Origin: [Scytonema hofmanni] UTEX 2349
GTDB lineage: Bacteria > Cyanobacteriota > Cyanobacteriia > Cyanobacteriales > Nostocaceae
Length of the DNA stretch: 49,621 bases
Reading direction: 5' to 3'
Assembly (NCBI RefSeq): GCF_000582685.1
Contig: NZ_KK073767.1
Span: forward strand, 55,412 to 105,032
The stretch's first letter is position 1. Every line of letters begins with the position of its first letter. The position numbers and the translations under genes were made by a program. This document shows positions 34,030-43,676 of the stretch, piece after piece. Below the pieces are notes generated by a model. The model did not search any database and was not told the DNA's origin. It worked only from the letters and a program-made list of their open reading frames with translations.

Positions 34030-37000
34030 TTGAATACGGTTGAGTTTTTAACTTATCTTCGCAGCTTAGATATTCAAGTTTTTATTGATGGTGAAAAGTT
34101 TCGCGCTAACGCCCCTGAAGGAATTATTACACCAGAACTGCGTGCAGAAATTCAAGAGCGTAAAGCAGAAATTATTGAATTTTTAGAAGCATCTAATCGT
34201 ACTAATAACCAGAGTTTTAGACCTCTCGCACCTATTTCGCGGTCAGCAAATCTTCCTCTCTCCTTTGCTCAACAACGGCTGTGGTTTCTTGACCAATTAA
34301 TCCCTAATAATCCTTTCTATAACATTCCACTAGCACTACATTTAACAGGTTCGCTGAAATTAGCCGCACTAGAGCAAACTTTTAACGAAATCGTGCAACG
34401 ACATGAAGCTTTACGCACCACTATTGTCGTACAGACAGGGCAACCAATTCAGGTAATTAATCCTACCCTAACAATACCTTTACCAATAATAGATTTACGG
34501 CAACTGCCACAAGCCGAACGAGAAATACAAGCACGACGACTCACTACGCAAGAAGCTCAACGTCCTTTCAATTTATCAACTGATTCGTTGCTGCAAGTAA
34601 AACTGCTGTGGTTGGATGAGACACAATACATCCTGCTGCTGACTATGCACCACATTGTCTCCGATGGTTGGTCTATTGGGGTGCTGATTCAAGAGATAGC
34701 AGCACTTTACACAGCCTTTGCCAGCAATCAGCCTTCTCCTTTACCGGAACTTATAATCCAATATGCAGACTTTGCATACTGGCAACGCCAATGGTTGCAA
34801 GGGGAAATATTAAAAAAGCAACTGAGTTACTGGCAGAAGCAGTTAGAGGGCATTTCTATGCTAAATCTGCCAACCGACAGACCAAGACTAGCTGCTCAAA
34901 GTTACCAAGGTGCAAAGCAACCTCTGCAATTATCAAAAAGTTTGAGCGAAGCACTTTTAGCTCTCGGACAGCAAGAAGGGGTAACTTTATTTATAACCCT
35001 ACTAGCAGCATTCAAAGTTTTACTTTACCGCTATACACAACAAGAAGATATTGCTATTGGTTCACCTATTGCCAATCGCAACCGTAGTGAAATTGAGGGA
35101 TTAATTGGTTTTTTTGTCAATAGCTTAGTACTGCGTACCGATCTATCAGGAAACCCAACTTTTCGGGAACTATTGAGTCGGGTTAAAGAGGTAGCTTTAG
35201 GAGCATACAGCCATCAAGATTTACCCTTTGAAAAGCTGGTAGAAGAACTGCATCCAGAGCGTAATTTGAATCAAAATCCACTCTTTCAAGTTGTTTTTGC
35301 GCTCCAAAATGCACCTATGACAGCGTTAGAGTTACCTAGTTTAACTTTAAGAGCGCTACCATTTGAAACGGAAACAACACGCTTTGATTTAGAGTTCCAC
35401 TTGTGGGAGCCAAATACCAAAAATGGGTTATGGGCAGATAGCTCAGAAGGAATTAGTGGTTTTGTAATTTATAGCACTGATTTATTTGATGACGTTACTA
35501 TCGCCAGGATGCTAGGACACTTCCAAATATTAGTGGAGGGTATAGTTGCAAATCCAGAAGACCGAATTGCACATTTACCACTTTTAAGCGAATCGGAGCT
35601 ACATGATTTATTAGTTGAATGGAACAATACTCAGTTAGATTATCCTCAAGATAAGTGCATCCATCAGTTATTTGAAGCGCAGATGGAGGAAACTCCCGAT
35701 GCGATTGCGCTAAACGCACGCTCCGCGAACGCACTAGTATTTGGCGATAAACAACTCAGCTACAAAGAGTTAAATATACGCAGTAATCAACTTGCACATT
35801 ATCTAAAAAAATTAGGAGTTAAAACCGAAGTTTTAGTAGGACTTTGTGTAGAACGTTCTTTTGATATGATAATCGGGATGTTGGGCATATTGAAAGCAGG
35901 TGGAGCTTATGTACCTTTAGATCCAAGCTATCCATCTGAACGTTTAAACTTTATGCTTGAAGATGCTCAAGTCTCAGTTTTATTAACTCATGAGCGATGG
36001 CTTGAACGTTTAGAAAACTATAATTCAAATATAATATGTTTAGATAAAGATTGCGAAATTATTGCTCAAGAAATTGAAGATAATCTTCCTATTGAAGTTG
36101 CAGCAGACAACCTTGCTTATGTTATTTATACCTCTGGTTCAACAGGAAAACCTAAAGGCGTACAAATTGAACATAGAGGATTATTAAATCTAGTTTTTTG
36201 GCATCAAAAAGCCTTTGTGGTTTCACCTAGCGATAGAGTAACACAAATAGCCGGGGTTGCCTTTGACGCTTGCAGTTGGGAAATTTGGCCTTACCTTAGT
36301 GCTGGAGCAAGCATCTATATTGTAGATGATGATATCAAGCGATCGCCTGAATATCTCCGAGATTGGCTAATATCACAAAAAATCACAATTTCCTTTTTAC
36401 CAACACCTATAGCAGAGAAGCTTCTATTATTAGATTTTCCTAAGAACGCAGCTTTACGGATATTGCTCACAGGTGGAGACAAACTAAATCAATATCCTTT
36501 AGCTTCCCACTCTTTCCAAGTATTTAATAATTATGGGCCAACGGAGAACACGGTTGTAACAACTTCTGGTCATATTTCTGTTAAGAATAAAGATAATTTA
36601 GCACCTGTAATTGGTAGTGCGATCGCCAATACCCAAGTTTACATACTAGATAAACATTTACAACCACTACCCATTGGTGTATCAGGAGAGTTGTACATCA
36701 GCGGTGATGGATTGGCACGAGGTTATTTAAACCATCCTGACTTAACTGCTGAATCCTTCATTTATCATTCTTTTACTAATAATCCAAAAGCACGACTTTA
36801 TAAAACAGGTGATTTAGTTCGCTATCGAGTAGACGGCAACATCGAATTTTTAGGTCGTCTCGACGAACAGGTAAAAATTCGCGGCTACCGCATTGAATTG
36901 GGAGAAATTGAAGCGGTGCTGAGTCAACATCCAGGAGTGCAGCAAACTGTAGCAGTAATTCGTGAGCATCAAGGAGAAAAGCGTCTATTAGTTTGTGTGG

Positions 37001-38772
37001 TACTGAAACCTGAATACAGCAGCGAACAAGAGAATATGCAATTAGGGCAATTGCAAGATGAACAAGTTTTGCAATGGCAAATGCTTTACAATGAAACTTA
37101 CAATCAACCTGCTGCTGATTCAGATCCAAGATTTAATATTGTAGGGTGGAATAGTAGTTATACAAATCAGCCTATTCCAGCAGAGCAGATGCGCGAGTGG
37201 GTGAATAATCAAGTCGAGCAAATTCTGGCTTTGCAACCCCAGCGAGTGCTAGAAATTGGCTGTGGAACGGGTTTAATTTTGTTTAGGATTGCACCTCACT
37301 GCACTAAATATTGTGGGACGGACTTCTCCCAGGTTTCACTTAATTACATTCAGCAACAGTTAGAAAAGCAACAAATACCGCAAGTAACACTGCAACAAAA
37401 GATGGCTACTGACTTTCAGGAAGTAGAAACAGCAGCTTTTGATGCAGTAGTTCTCAACTCGGTTGTGCAATATTTTCCTAATATTGATTATCTTATCCGC
37501 GTACTAGAAGGTGCTGTGCAAGCAACTGCTCCTGGTGGCTTTATCTTCATAGGAGATGTGCGTAGTTTGCCGCTTTTGCAAGCTTTCCATGCCTCAGTGC
37601 AACTGTATCAAGCTGAACCTTCCCTTACCCGCTTTGAATTGCAGCAACGGGTTCAAATGCAAATTTTCCAAGAAACAGAGTTGGTGATTGATCCAGCTTT
37701 TTTCAGTGCATTAAAGCAGCATTTTCCTCAAATTAGTAGTGTGCAAATTCAACTTATCCGAGGACGCGATCGCAATGAATTAACTCAGTTTCGTTACAAT
37801 GTGATTATTCATATTGGCAATGAGACGGTTAATAATACTAAAAATTCTTTAGTGCTGAACTGGTCTGAAGATAATTTAACAGTGTCAGCAGTACGTCAGC
37901 TATTAATTGAGAAGCAACCAGAAATTTTATGCATTACCAATGTAGCTAATGCACGAGTATTTACGGCAGTTAAAACAGCAAAATGGTTATTAGGGCTAGA
38001 AGATTTTAAAACTGCGGGTGAAATGCGTGAAGCTTTGCAAAAGCTCCAGAATTTAGGAGTAGATCCAGAAGATTGGTATACTCTGAATGTACCCTACAGC
38101 GTTGATATTAATTGGTCAGATTCAAGTACTCAAGGATGCTATGACATCACTTTTGTCCGGCAAGATGTAGTAAGTAAGAGAATTATTCTCCCAAATAGCA
38201 CGACTTACTCTCGTCCGTGGCAATCTTATGCCAATAATCCCCTACAAGCCAAAGCTGCAAGCAAGTTAGTGCCGCAGTTGCAGACTTATCTACTACAGAA
38301 GCTGCCTGAGTACATGATGCCATCAGCTTTTGTAGTACTCAACTCTCTACCTCTAACAGCTAATGGTAAAGTAGATCGCCGCGCCTTAATTGCATTGGAT
38401 GCTATTAAGCCTCAATTGCCAGAAAATTACATTGCGCCTCAGACTCCCGTTGAACAAGTGCTAGTGAAAATCTTTGCCGAGATTTTAGGACTCAAACGCG
38501 TAGGAATTCATGATAATTTCTTTGAATTAGGCGGTCATTCATTACTGGCAACTCAGCTTGTCTCTAGAGTGCGCGACGCATTGCGCGTGGAGTTACCTTT
38601 GCGTAGCGTATTTGAAGCACCGACAATTGCACAAATATCTAAGGTAGTAGAAAGTTTTAAAGAAAGCACCGCTCAAACTCAAGCCCCAGTTTTAGTACCA
38701 TTATCGCGTGAAAGTCGGCGGATACGGACATCAGAGCATTTTTATCTCCCCAGAGACATAAAAAAGCGTTAA
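34030..38772 (+). CDS. nonribosomal peptide synthetase, TubC docking-C-A-nMT-T (N-methyl-Leu predicted)
   Basis: A 1580-residue module. Residues about 1-55 (TVEFLTYLRSLDIQVF and following) form a TubC-type N-terminal docking domain, implying that it accepts a chain from a partner synthetase. The condensation domain has HHIVSDG. The adenylation domain has SGSTGKPKG and NNYGPTEN with code DAWFLGNVVK, a well-known Leu code. An N-methyltransferase (VLEIGCGTGL near 1072) is inserted between late adenylation motifs, so the predicted unit is N-methyl-leucine. The carrier is DNFFELGGHSLL (serine near 1502). The start chosen is TTG 34030 because GAAGGGG lies eight bases upstream and the docking domain begins there; an in-frame TTG at 34012 would add six residues. 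Confidence 0.92.
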   Translation: MNTVEFLTYLRSLDIQVFIDGEKFRANAPEGIITPELRAEIQERKAEIIEFLEASNRTNNQSFRPLAPISRSANLPLSFAQQRLWFLDQLIPNNPFYNIPLALHLTGSLKLAALEQTFNEIVQRHEALRTTIVVQTGQPIQVINPTLTIPLPIIDLRQLPQAEREIQARRLTTQEAQRPFNLSTDSLLQVKLLWLDETQYILLLTMHHIVSDGWSIGVLIQEIAALYTAFASNQPSPLPELIIQYADFAYWQRQWLQGEILKKQLSYWQKQLEGISMLNLPTDRPRLAAQSYQGAKQPLQLSKSLSEALLALGQQEGVTLFITLLAAFKVLLYRYTQQEDIAIGSPIANRNRSEIEGLIGFFVNSLVLRTDLSGNPTFRELLSRVKEVALGAYSHQDLPFEKLVEELHPERNLNQNPLFQVVFALQNAPMTALELPSLTLRALPFETETTRFDLEFHLWEPNTKNGLWADSSEGISGFVIYSTDLFDDVTIARMLGHFQILVEGIVANPEDRIAHLPLLSESELHDLLVEWNNTQLDYPQDKCIHQLFEAQMEETPDAIALNARSANALVFGDKQLSYKELNIRSNQLAHYLKKLGVKTEVLVGLCVERSFDMIIGMLGILKAGGAYVPLDPSYPSERLNFMLEDAQVSVLLTHERWLERLENYNSNIICLDKDCEIIAQEIEDNLPIEVAADNLAYVIYTSGSTGKPKGVQIEHRGLLNLVFWHQKAFVVSPSDRVTQIAGVAFDACSWEIWPYLSAGASIYIVDDDIKRSPEYLRDWLISQKITISFLPTPIAEKLLLLDFPKNAALRILLTGGDKLNQYPLASHSFQVFNNYGPTENTVVTTSGHISVKNKDNLAPVIGSAIANTQVYILDKHLQPLPIGVSGELYISGDGLARGYLNHPDLTAESFIYHSFTNNPKARLYKTGDLVRYRVDGNIEFLGRLDEQVKIRGYRIELGEIEAVLSQHPGVQQTVAVIREHQGEKRLLVCVVLKPEYSSEQENMQLGQLQDEQVLQWQMLYNETYNQPAADSDPRFNIVGWNSSYTNQPIPAEQMREWVNNQVEQILALQPQRVLEIGCGTGLILFRIAPHCTKYCGTDFSQVSLNYIQQQLEKQQIPQVTLQQKMATDFQEVETAAFDAVVLNSVVQYFPNIDYLIRVLEGAVQATAPGGFIFIGDVRSLPLLQAFHASVQLYQAEPSLTRFELQQRVQMQIFQETELVIDPAFFSALKQHFPQISSVQIQLIRGRDRNELTQFRYNVIIHIGNETVNNTKNSLVLNWSEDNLTVSAVRQLLIEKQPEILCITNVANARVFTAVKTAKWLLGLEDFKTAGEMREALQKLQNLGVDPEDWYTLNVPYSVDINWSDSSTQGCYDITFVRQDVVSKRIILPNSTTYSRPWQSYANNPLQAKAASKLVPQLQTYLLQKLPEYMMPSAFVVLNSLPLTANGKVDRRALIALDAIKPQLPENYIAPQTPVEQVLVKIFAEILGLKRVGIHDNFFELGGHSLLATQLVSRVRDALRVELPLRSVFEAPTIAQISKVVESFKESTAQTQAPVLVPLSRESRRIRTSEHFYLPRDIKKR

Positions 38773-38804
38773 TCAAATAATGCTTTAACCTTTTTCGCGG
38801 AATT

Positions 38805-38827
38805 CCCCATCCCTCTACAGGGTGGGG
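38805..38827 (+). terminator. stem-loop after NRPS3
   Basis: CCCCATCCCT (38805-38814) pairs with AGGGTGGGG (38819-38827) with one bulge. It lies 33 bases after the NRPS3 stop and 89 bases before the next gene. No T-tract follows, so termination is plausible but unproven. Confidence 0.55.
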
Positions 38828-38915
38828 AGGATGTCAAGCATCCATTTTCTGATATTGTGATATCAATGCTATCTATTCGATATCGGTCTTCTCTGCTATC
38901 AATACTGCTATCACC

Positions 38916-39524
38916 ATGTCTGAAACGGTCGATGATAATAAACCAAGTGCAATGGTGCGTGTCCCCACTCCCCTAATTCCCGCTGTTCGCGAATTATCCC
39001 GCTTGCACCGACAAGGACGTACAAGTGAGGTACTTCAAGGTTTGGATGAACTAATATTGGCGTTGGATAACAGCAGTGGTGGCACATACAATGCCAAAAG
39101 TAAAACTTTAGGGGCAATTTGCGAACGACTTGAGAGTTTGGAGTCACAATTGTTGGGTGAGTCGAATAGCAATGGAACACCCGAAACCAAACGTCTCGCC
39201 GATCTAGAACAAAAAATCGAGGGGATGACAAGTCGGATGACACAATTTGCTTCGGCTATTATCCAAATACAAACAGGACTTAATAACCAACCGAGGCGGA
39301 ATAAATCGTACAACAATTCTTATTATCAAGGGCAAACTGTTAAAATTCAGCCATTAACAGAAGAAAATTTAGCTAAAAGATTAGGTGTGAATGTAGAAAC
39401 TGTACGCTTTGAAAGAAGTAGCCAGCCACCCCCGCTTTTTGTCGGGTGGTCTAAGCGTAAGGATACTTCTGGTATTGGGTGGGAGTTTAATCAAGATACG
39501 GGACTATATCACCCAGTAACATAA
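38916..39524 (+). CDS. plasmid-type hypothetical protein, possibly DNA-binding
   Basis: A 202-residue protein. The N-terminus (MVRVPTPLIPAVRELSRLHR, about 13-32) resembles a beta strand plus helix of the kind seen in small plasmid-borne ribbon-helix-helix proteins. The middle (about 65-125) is a likely coiled coil, followed by an Asn/Tyr/Arg-rich linker. The C-terminal part (ENLAKRLGVNVETVRFER) looks like a helix-turn-helix followed by FVGWSKRKDTSGIGWEF. Such proteins are common on cyanobacterial plasmids, but I cannot assign a function. The 40 bases before the ATG contain several GATATC/CTATCA-like motifs that could be autoregulatory sites. Confidence 0.65.
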   Translation: MSETVDDNKPSAMVRVPTPLIPAVRELSRLHRQGRTSEVLQGLDELILALDNSSGGTYNAKSKTLGAICERLESLESQLLGESNSNGTPETKRLADLEQKIEGMTSRMTQFASAIIQIQTGLNNQPRRNKSYNNSYYQGQTVKIQPLTEENLAKRLGVNVETVRFERSSQPPPLFVGWSKRKDTSGIGWEFNQDTGLYHPVT

Positions 39525-39930
39525 AGATGTTGAAAAAATCCCATAATAGATACCCAGATAATTGGGCAGACATCGCGTTTCAAGTTAAACAATCCGCTGA
39601 TTGTCCAGTGTTCTAAGTGCCACTTATCGCCCAAGAATTGCAATATTCCCTGTTAGAATGGCTGCCGCGATCGCTTTCCTTGCCGCCCCTAAATTTATTT
39701 ATGAGGATTCTATGCATTACTTTTTACTTTTATCTTTTTACTTTCAGGACTTACGCAACTGGCACATTTATCTGAAAACTGTCACATGAAATTAATTTGG
39801 CTTTAACGTTTATAAATCAATGCTTACAAGCATTTACCTCAAATTGAAATATATGTGCCAGTTGACCTTATATTGTGACGCTTGCGCTCATTCCTAACTT
39901 TTTAAGGGCACGTGTTTAGGCTAAAAAGGG
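39525..39930. other. intergenic region with a MITE-like inverted repeat
   Basis: No gene is supported. The 21-base sequence at 39745-39765 (CAGGACTTACGCAACTGGCA plus C) is an exact inverted copy of 24926-24946 and matches ends typical of cyanobacterial MITEs. Within it CAACTGGCACAT (39756-39767) is inverted at 39853-39864, outlining a roughly 110-120-base degenerate element. The rest is AT-rich and probably contains the promoter of the next gene. Confidence 0.6.
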
Positions 39931-41535
39931 GTGAAATTAGTGAAAATAGCCAAGAATAATAAGCAATTTCAATTGGTAAAAAGAAGCAAGATTGACGAGC
40001 TACACGAGCCATTGAAATTAGAGAATATCAACTCCCTAGACTTTTCATCAATGTCAGCCAAAGAGTTTCAACAACAAGACAACTCTAAAACTATCACGCA
40101 CTTCTCTCCCGTAACACAACCACCCTTATTTCAAACAACTGATGATGCTCCCGTAATGACTTCTCACCCTTACTTATCAGGAGCGCAAGCTTGTTTAGGA
40201 AAAACTCTTTGGGATGATATTGAAGGTGTTCCTTGTTTTCGGCGCTTTTTTGGTCAGGGTTTTATAGAACACAACATCATTAAAGAAAACCCGGAAACCA
40301 ACAGACTAGAACTTATAGCTGGGAATGCAGCCTGGGAGATTATTCAGAAGTTTAACCCAGAAGTTGCTTATATGTTTTTAGTTTTTGCGTCTTGTGCCAC
40401 GGATTTAGAACAACCTTGGTCGGGTGCATTTACCATCAAAGGAACTGATTTAATTAAAACTTTTGGCTGGAGTAATAGAACCGATTTAAGTTTAGGTAAT
40501 AAGCTGAAAAAACTCGGTATGCTTGCCCAGCAAGTAGCCCATCTGAGTATCACCATTAATAAGCTTGACTTAAAGCGGATGAAATATTCAGCCGAAATTC
40601 AAGCTATGTGGCAACTAAAGCTTCAGTACACAGGTCAGTTGTCTTTAACTTTAGAACATAATTATCCATCCAAAATTGACCATGAATTTGATGACCCTAC
40701 AGAGTTATTCATCACTGTTGGTGCTAATGACTGGGTTCGACCATTTCAGGATTTAGAAAACTACCGCTCACTATATGAGTACGGACTTTTAGCTAAAAGT
40801 ACTTTACAAATTAACCCCTATCAAAATCCAATTGCTGCAAGGTTAGCAGTATTGTTAACTATTATGAGCCGAATTAAAATTGATGGTGAATACAAGGTAG
40901 GAACATTATTAAAACGGATAGGATATCTTTCAGAAACACAATTGCAGGAGCTTCAGGGTACGAGTAATCGTTATAAAAGAAAGGAACTAATTGAACAGTG
41001 GGATAATGCCCTACTAACCCTACAAGATTTAGGTTGGCAGATTGATTTTGAACCAGTTACTTATCCAGAATCAATTCAACCAATTTGGGTATTAACGTCA
41101 GATAAAAATAAAGAAGGACAGCGACGACCCAATGGGTGGCTAAATATTTGGCTAGAAGCCAAAGTAATTATTAAACCTACAGAAAAAATTCAGGAAAAGC
41201 TAGAAGCAATTAACGCTCCTGCACTTCCAGTTAGTAAGCCTAAATCTGACCCTGAGCCAAAGCTTAAAACTGTACTTACTGAAAGTAAAGATTCGCACCC
41301 TAACAAGCAAAGAATTACAGCAGTAGAAGATAGCCAAAAACTAATTCCTGGATGGGCTTTGGAAGAAGCTTTGAAACTAAGGGGATGGACTAAATCGCAT
41401 TTAGCAGAGCGGTTGGGCTTGCAAAAATCGCTTCCTGGCAAGTGGATAAATGGAACCCGTAAGATTCAACCCCTTCATCTAAAACGGCTTTGGGAGTGGT
41501 TAACCCCAGAGTTAAACGAAGTTATGAGCGATTAA
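39931..41535 (+). CDS. large plasmid protein with C-terminal helix-turn-helix
   Basis: A 534-residue protein of unrecognised family. Residues about 80-400 look like one large soluble domain (GNAAWEIIQKFNPEVAYMF, SNRTDLSLGNKLKKLGMLA), and the C-terminus (about 468-525: WALEEALKLRGWTKSHLAER, LPGKWINGTRKIQPLHLKRL) is a Cro/C1-type helix-turn-helix. It could be a replication accessory or transcription regulator; the lone gene and plasmid setting fit either. A Pro/Lys-rich linker (about 420-465) joins the two parts. GTG 39931 is listed, but GTG 39940 has AAAAGGGG at better spacing and is at least as likely. Confidence 0.7.
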   Translation: MKLVKIAKNNKQFQLVKRSKIDELHEPLKLENINSLDFSSMSAKEFQQQDNSKTITHFSPVTQPPLFQTTDDAPVMTSHPYLSGAQACLGKTLWDDIEGVPCFRRFFGQGFIEHNIIKENPETNRLELIAGNAAWEIIQKFNPEVAYMFLVFASCATDLEQPWSGAFTIKGTDLIKTFGWSNRTDLSLGNKLKKLGMLAQQVAHLSITINKLDLKRMKYSAEIQAMWQLKLQYTGQLSLTLEHNYPSKIDHEFDDPTELFITVGANDWVRPFQDLENYRSLYEYGLLAKSTLQINPYQNPIAARLAVLLTIMSRIKIDGEYKVGTLLKRIGYLSETQLQELQGTSNRYKRKELIEQWDNALLTLQDLGWQIDFEPVTYPESIQPIWVLTSDKNKEGQRRPNGWLNIWLEAKVIIKPTEKIQEKLEAINAPALPVSKPKSDPEPKLKTVLTESKDSHPNKQRITAVEDSQKLIPGWALEEALKLRGWTKSHLAERLGLQKSLPGKWINGTRKIQPLHLKRLWEWLTPELNEVMSD

Positions 41536-41661
41536 AACCGCGATCAATAGTCACACCCATCCTTTGTTAGTAGTCGGCTGGTGGCTTCCTAAGGGTGTTG
41601 AGTAGCCGTAAAGCTTTATCACCTTTTATTATATAGTTAGAGTGTTTAGGACTTTGAGGCT

Positions 41662-42075
41662 ATGAAATTTTACACATCATCAGAACTTCTGGCTGAGTTG
41701 GATAATTTTAGCTTAGAACAATTATTAGAAGTCAAAGAGAAGGTTGATAAATTAATACAGTCGAAAACCTTAAATACTGCTGCTTCTAAAATTACAACTC
41801 ATCTACATCGAACGGATTATTATACAGTTGTTAAACATCCTATTCCTAATAATTTCCAAGTAAGTATCAAGGGGTCTTACGAGAAAGCAACATTTGTTTC
41901 GGGTTTAGCTCAAGATATTGACATTGTTGTTTCATCAGTAAAACAGGTGAACAACCAAAATGACATGCAAGCTTTAGATTCAATGATTGCGCTCGTTTCG
42001 GAGTGGCAACAAGATGAATCAGGATATGATGAGGAAGTTTATCCGAATATAGAAGCTGCTTTAAATCAAGATTAA
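41662..42075 (+). CDS. antitoxin-like partner of a PIN-domain toxin
   Basis: A 137-residue acidic protein that begins MKFYTSSELLAELDNFSLEQ, with a helical N-terminus (EQLLEVKEKVDKLI) and no catalytic motif. It ends 14 bases before a PIN-domain gene, the normal antitoxin-first arrangement of VapBC-type modules, so it probably binds and inhibits that toxin and represses its own operon. It is longer than typical VapB proteins and lacks a recognisable DNA-binding motif, so the assignment rests on position and size. Weak alternative: a small regulator unrelated to the toxin. Confidence 0.65.
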   Translation: MKFYTSSELLAELDNFSLEQLLEVKEKVDKLIQSKTLNTAASKITTHLHRTDYYTVVKHPIPNNFQVSIKGSYEKATFVSGLAQDIDIVVSSVKQVNNQNDMQALDSMIALVSEWQQDESGYDEEVYPNIEAALNQD

Positions 42076-42089
42076 AATTTATCTTTTAA

Positions 42090-42566
42090 ATGCGACAAGT
42101 TGTTTTGCTAGATGCTAATCCATTATCACAGGTTACTCATCCGAAAATCAAGCCAGAAGTAATAAATTGGATGCAATCTTTGCGAGAGAATAATATTGCT
42201 TTAAAATCTCCAGAAATTTCTGTTTATGAGGTCAGGCGAGAATTAATAAGGCTAAATAATAACAAAAGTATTGAGCGACTTAATCAATTTATAAGTTACA
42301 GTCTAATACCTATTAATTCAGAAACATTTGTACAAGCTGCTATATTTTGGGCGGAAGTACGAAACCAAGGGAAACCAACATCCGATAATAAAAGCTTAGA
42401 TTGCGATGCTATTCTTGCAGCACAAGCATTGCAGCAGTTTGAATACTATGACAAGGTTACTGTTATTACGACTAATGTTAAACATATAGAACGTTTTGCA
42501 GCAAATAATGAGTTAGAGGTACTTGATTGGGTAACTACTTTGAATAATTTTGTTGATAAATATTAA
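42090..42566 (+). CDS. PIN-domain ribonuclease, VapC-like toxin
   Basis: A 158-residue PIN-domain protein. Acidic residues expected at the metal site are visible: D8 in VVLLDANPLS, E in ISVYEVRREL, D in SLDCDAILAAQAL, and the family-typical late VITTNVKHIERFA in which N replaces the common D. PIN toxins cleave RNA (tRNA, rRNA or mRNA) to slow growth when the antitoxin is lost, which stabilises plasmids. It follows the presumed antitoxin gene by 14 bases. Confidence 0.82.
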   Translation: MRQVVLLDANPLSQVTHPKIKPEVINWMQSLRENNIALKSPEISVYEVRRELIRLNNNKSIERLNQFISYSLIPINSETFVQAAIFWAEVRNQGKPTSDNKSLDCDAILAAQALQQFEYYDKVTVITTNVKHIERFAANNELEVLDWVTTLNNFVDKY

Positions 42567-42937
42567 TCCTAAGCCTGTAATTAATTTTTAGAAGCTTCTA
42601 AAAACGTTAAAAGAGAAATTAAATACTTTGCAACAAAGTATTATTTTCACATCCAAAATTTAGCTATGTAAAAATGGGAGTTATTTCACAGCTTAAGCGT
42701 GGAAAGTTCCGAATTTTGTTGAGGAACCGGAACTTTGGCTTTTGTCGAGTACCAAGAGTGTTAATCATCTAAAAAGCTTTGTTGGCAAGGGTAAGAGCCT
42801 ACTTTGCCTTGCGATCGCACAAAATCTGCCACACTACCCCTACTTGTCTACTCTCCCTAAAATCACCTTACTTCTGTCTACTCCTCTAGAATCGGGTAAT
42901 AGTTTTTTTTAAATTAATCCTTACATCCAACTTCAAG

Positions 42938-42980
42938 AAACAGCCCCAAACCCTTGCTTATAAAAGGTTTGGGGCTGTTT
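42938..42980. terminator. strong 15-bp stem-loop
   Basis: AAACAGCCCCAAACC (42938-42952) is perfectly inverted at 42966-42980 around a 13-base loop. The flanking A-rich left and T-rich right sides make it usable as a bidirectional intrinsic terminator, insulating the origin from upstream transcription. Confidence 0.75.
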
Positions 42981-42999
42981 ATATCTTTCCAGCGCCAGC

Positions 43000-43065
43000 T
43001 ATTCTCAATAAGCCAAAAGCTGAAACCATTGATAAACCGTTTGTCTACTTTGCTTATTGAGAATA
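43000..43065. repeat. 14-bp inverted repeat in the origin region
   Basis: TATTCTCAATAAGC (43000-43013) is perfectly inverted at 43052-43065, with 38 bases between that include a TTGTCTAC motif. It could be a replication-initiator or regulator site, or a structured leader. Confidence 0.75.
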
Positions 43066-43322
43066 AAAACAGTAAAATCCATATCCCATATAGCTTAGAG
43101 TAGGTAGACAAGTTTTTCTAGAATCCCCCTACGAAATCTATAGAATCGACCTACGCAATCTCTAGAATCCCCCTACGCCTTTTTTTTGAAACCTTTGTGA
43201 ATCAATCGTTCCAGCTTGGTAGACAAGCCTAATTAAGTTAATTAAGTTAAGCGACCTCGATTTTTCGGGGTCAAAAAAACGGCATGGTATGAAATAAGGT
43301 TGTTCCGTACCGGATAACCTTC

Positions 43323-43676
43323 ATGAAGATTTATATACGCAGCGCAAACATATTTAACATCCCCAGTCAGCCGCTCTCCTTAGCAGTTTGGGAGATGTGC
43401 CAAAGAATTTGTGACCAATGCAGGTGTAAAATTACTTTAAAAGAAATAGCCCCCCCTGTAACTAGCAGGGGAGGCGAATCAATTTCAATTTTAAAAATGT
43501 TGTTTAAATTGTACCCCGTTTTCCTCTTTTTGTACAAGCAAGGGAAGAGATTATTTCCTGAAACCAGCTCAGGTAGCCAAAAGCAACACTCTCCTTGTCT
43601 CCCGCTTTACTTAGATAGATGTAGTGCTTCATACCCACACTCCCGCCATACCAGCTTCAAAGGGGGTGAGGGATGA
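43323..43676 (+). CDS. doubtful small ORF upstream of the replication gene
   Basis: A 117-residue open frame whose stop overlaps the replication gene's start (ATGATGA). It is cysteine- and serine-rich, matches nothing I know, and contains a CCCCCCTG/CAGGGG hairpin near 43449. It could be a coupled leader controlling Rep translation, or simply untranslated leader. Confidence 0.25.
   Translation: MKIYIRSANIFNIPSQPLSLAVWEMCQRICDQCRCKITLKEIAPPVTSRGGESISILKMLFKLYPVFLFLYKQGKRLFPETSSGSQKQHSPCLPLYLDRCSASYPHSRHTSFKGGEG

Larger units (their letters stand above)
42830..43270. other. probable plasmid replication origin (oriV) with iterons
   Basis: Directly upstream of the replication gene lie three 22-base tandem repeats (starting 43118, 43140, 43162; core CTAGAATCCCCCTACG), followed at once by a T/A-rich run (43178-43200). 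Related units occur at about 42844-42900 (GTCTACTC ... AGAATC twice, 30 bases apart). TTGTCTAC and its complement GTAGACAA recur at 42844, 43041, 43093 and 43220. Regular iterons, an AT-rich stretch and an adjacent Rep gene are the standard signs of an iteron-controlled origin. No DnaA box was confirmed. Confidence 0.75.
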
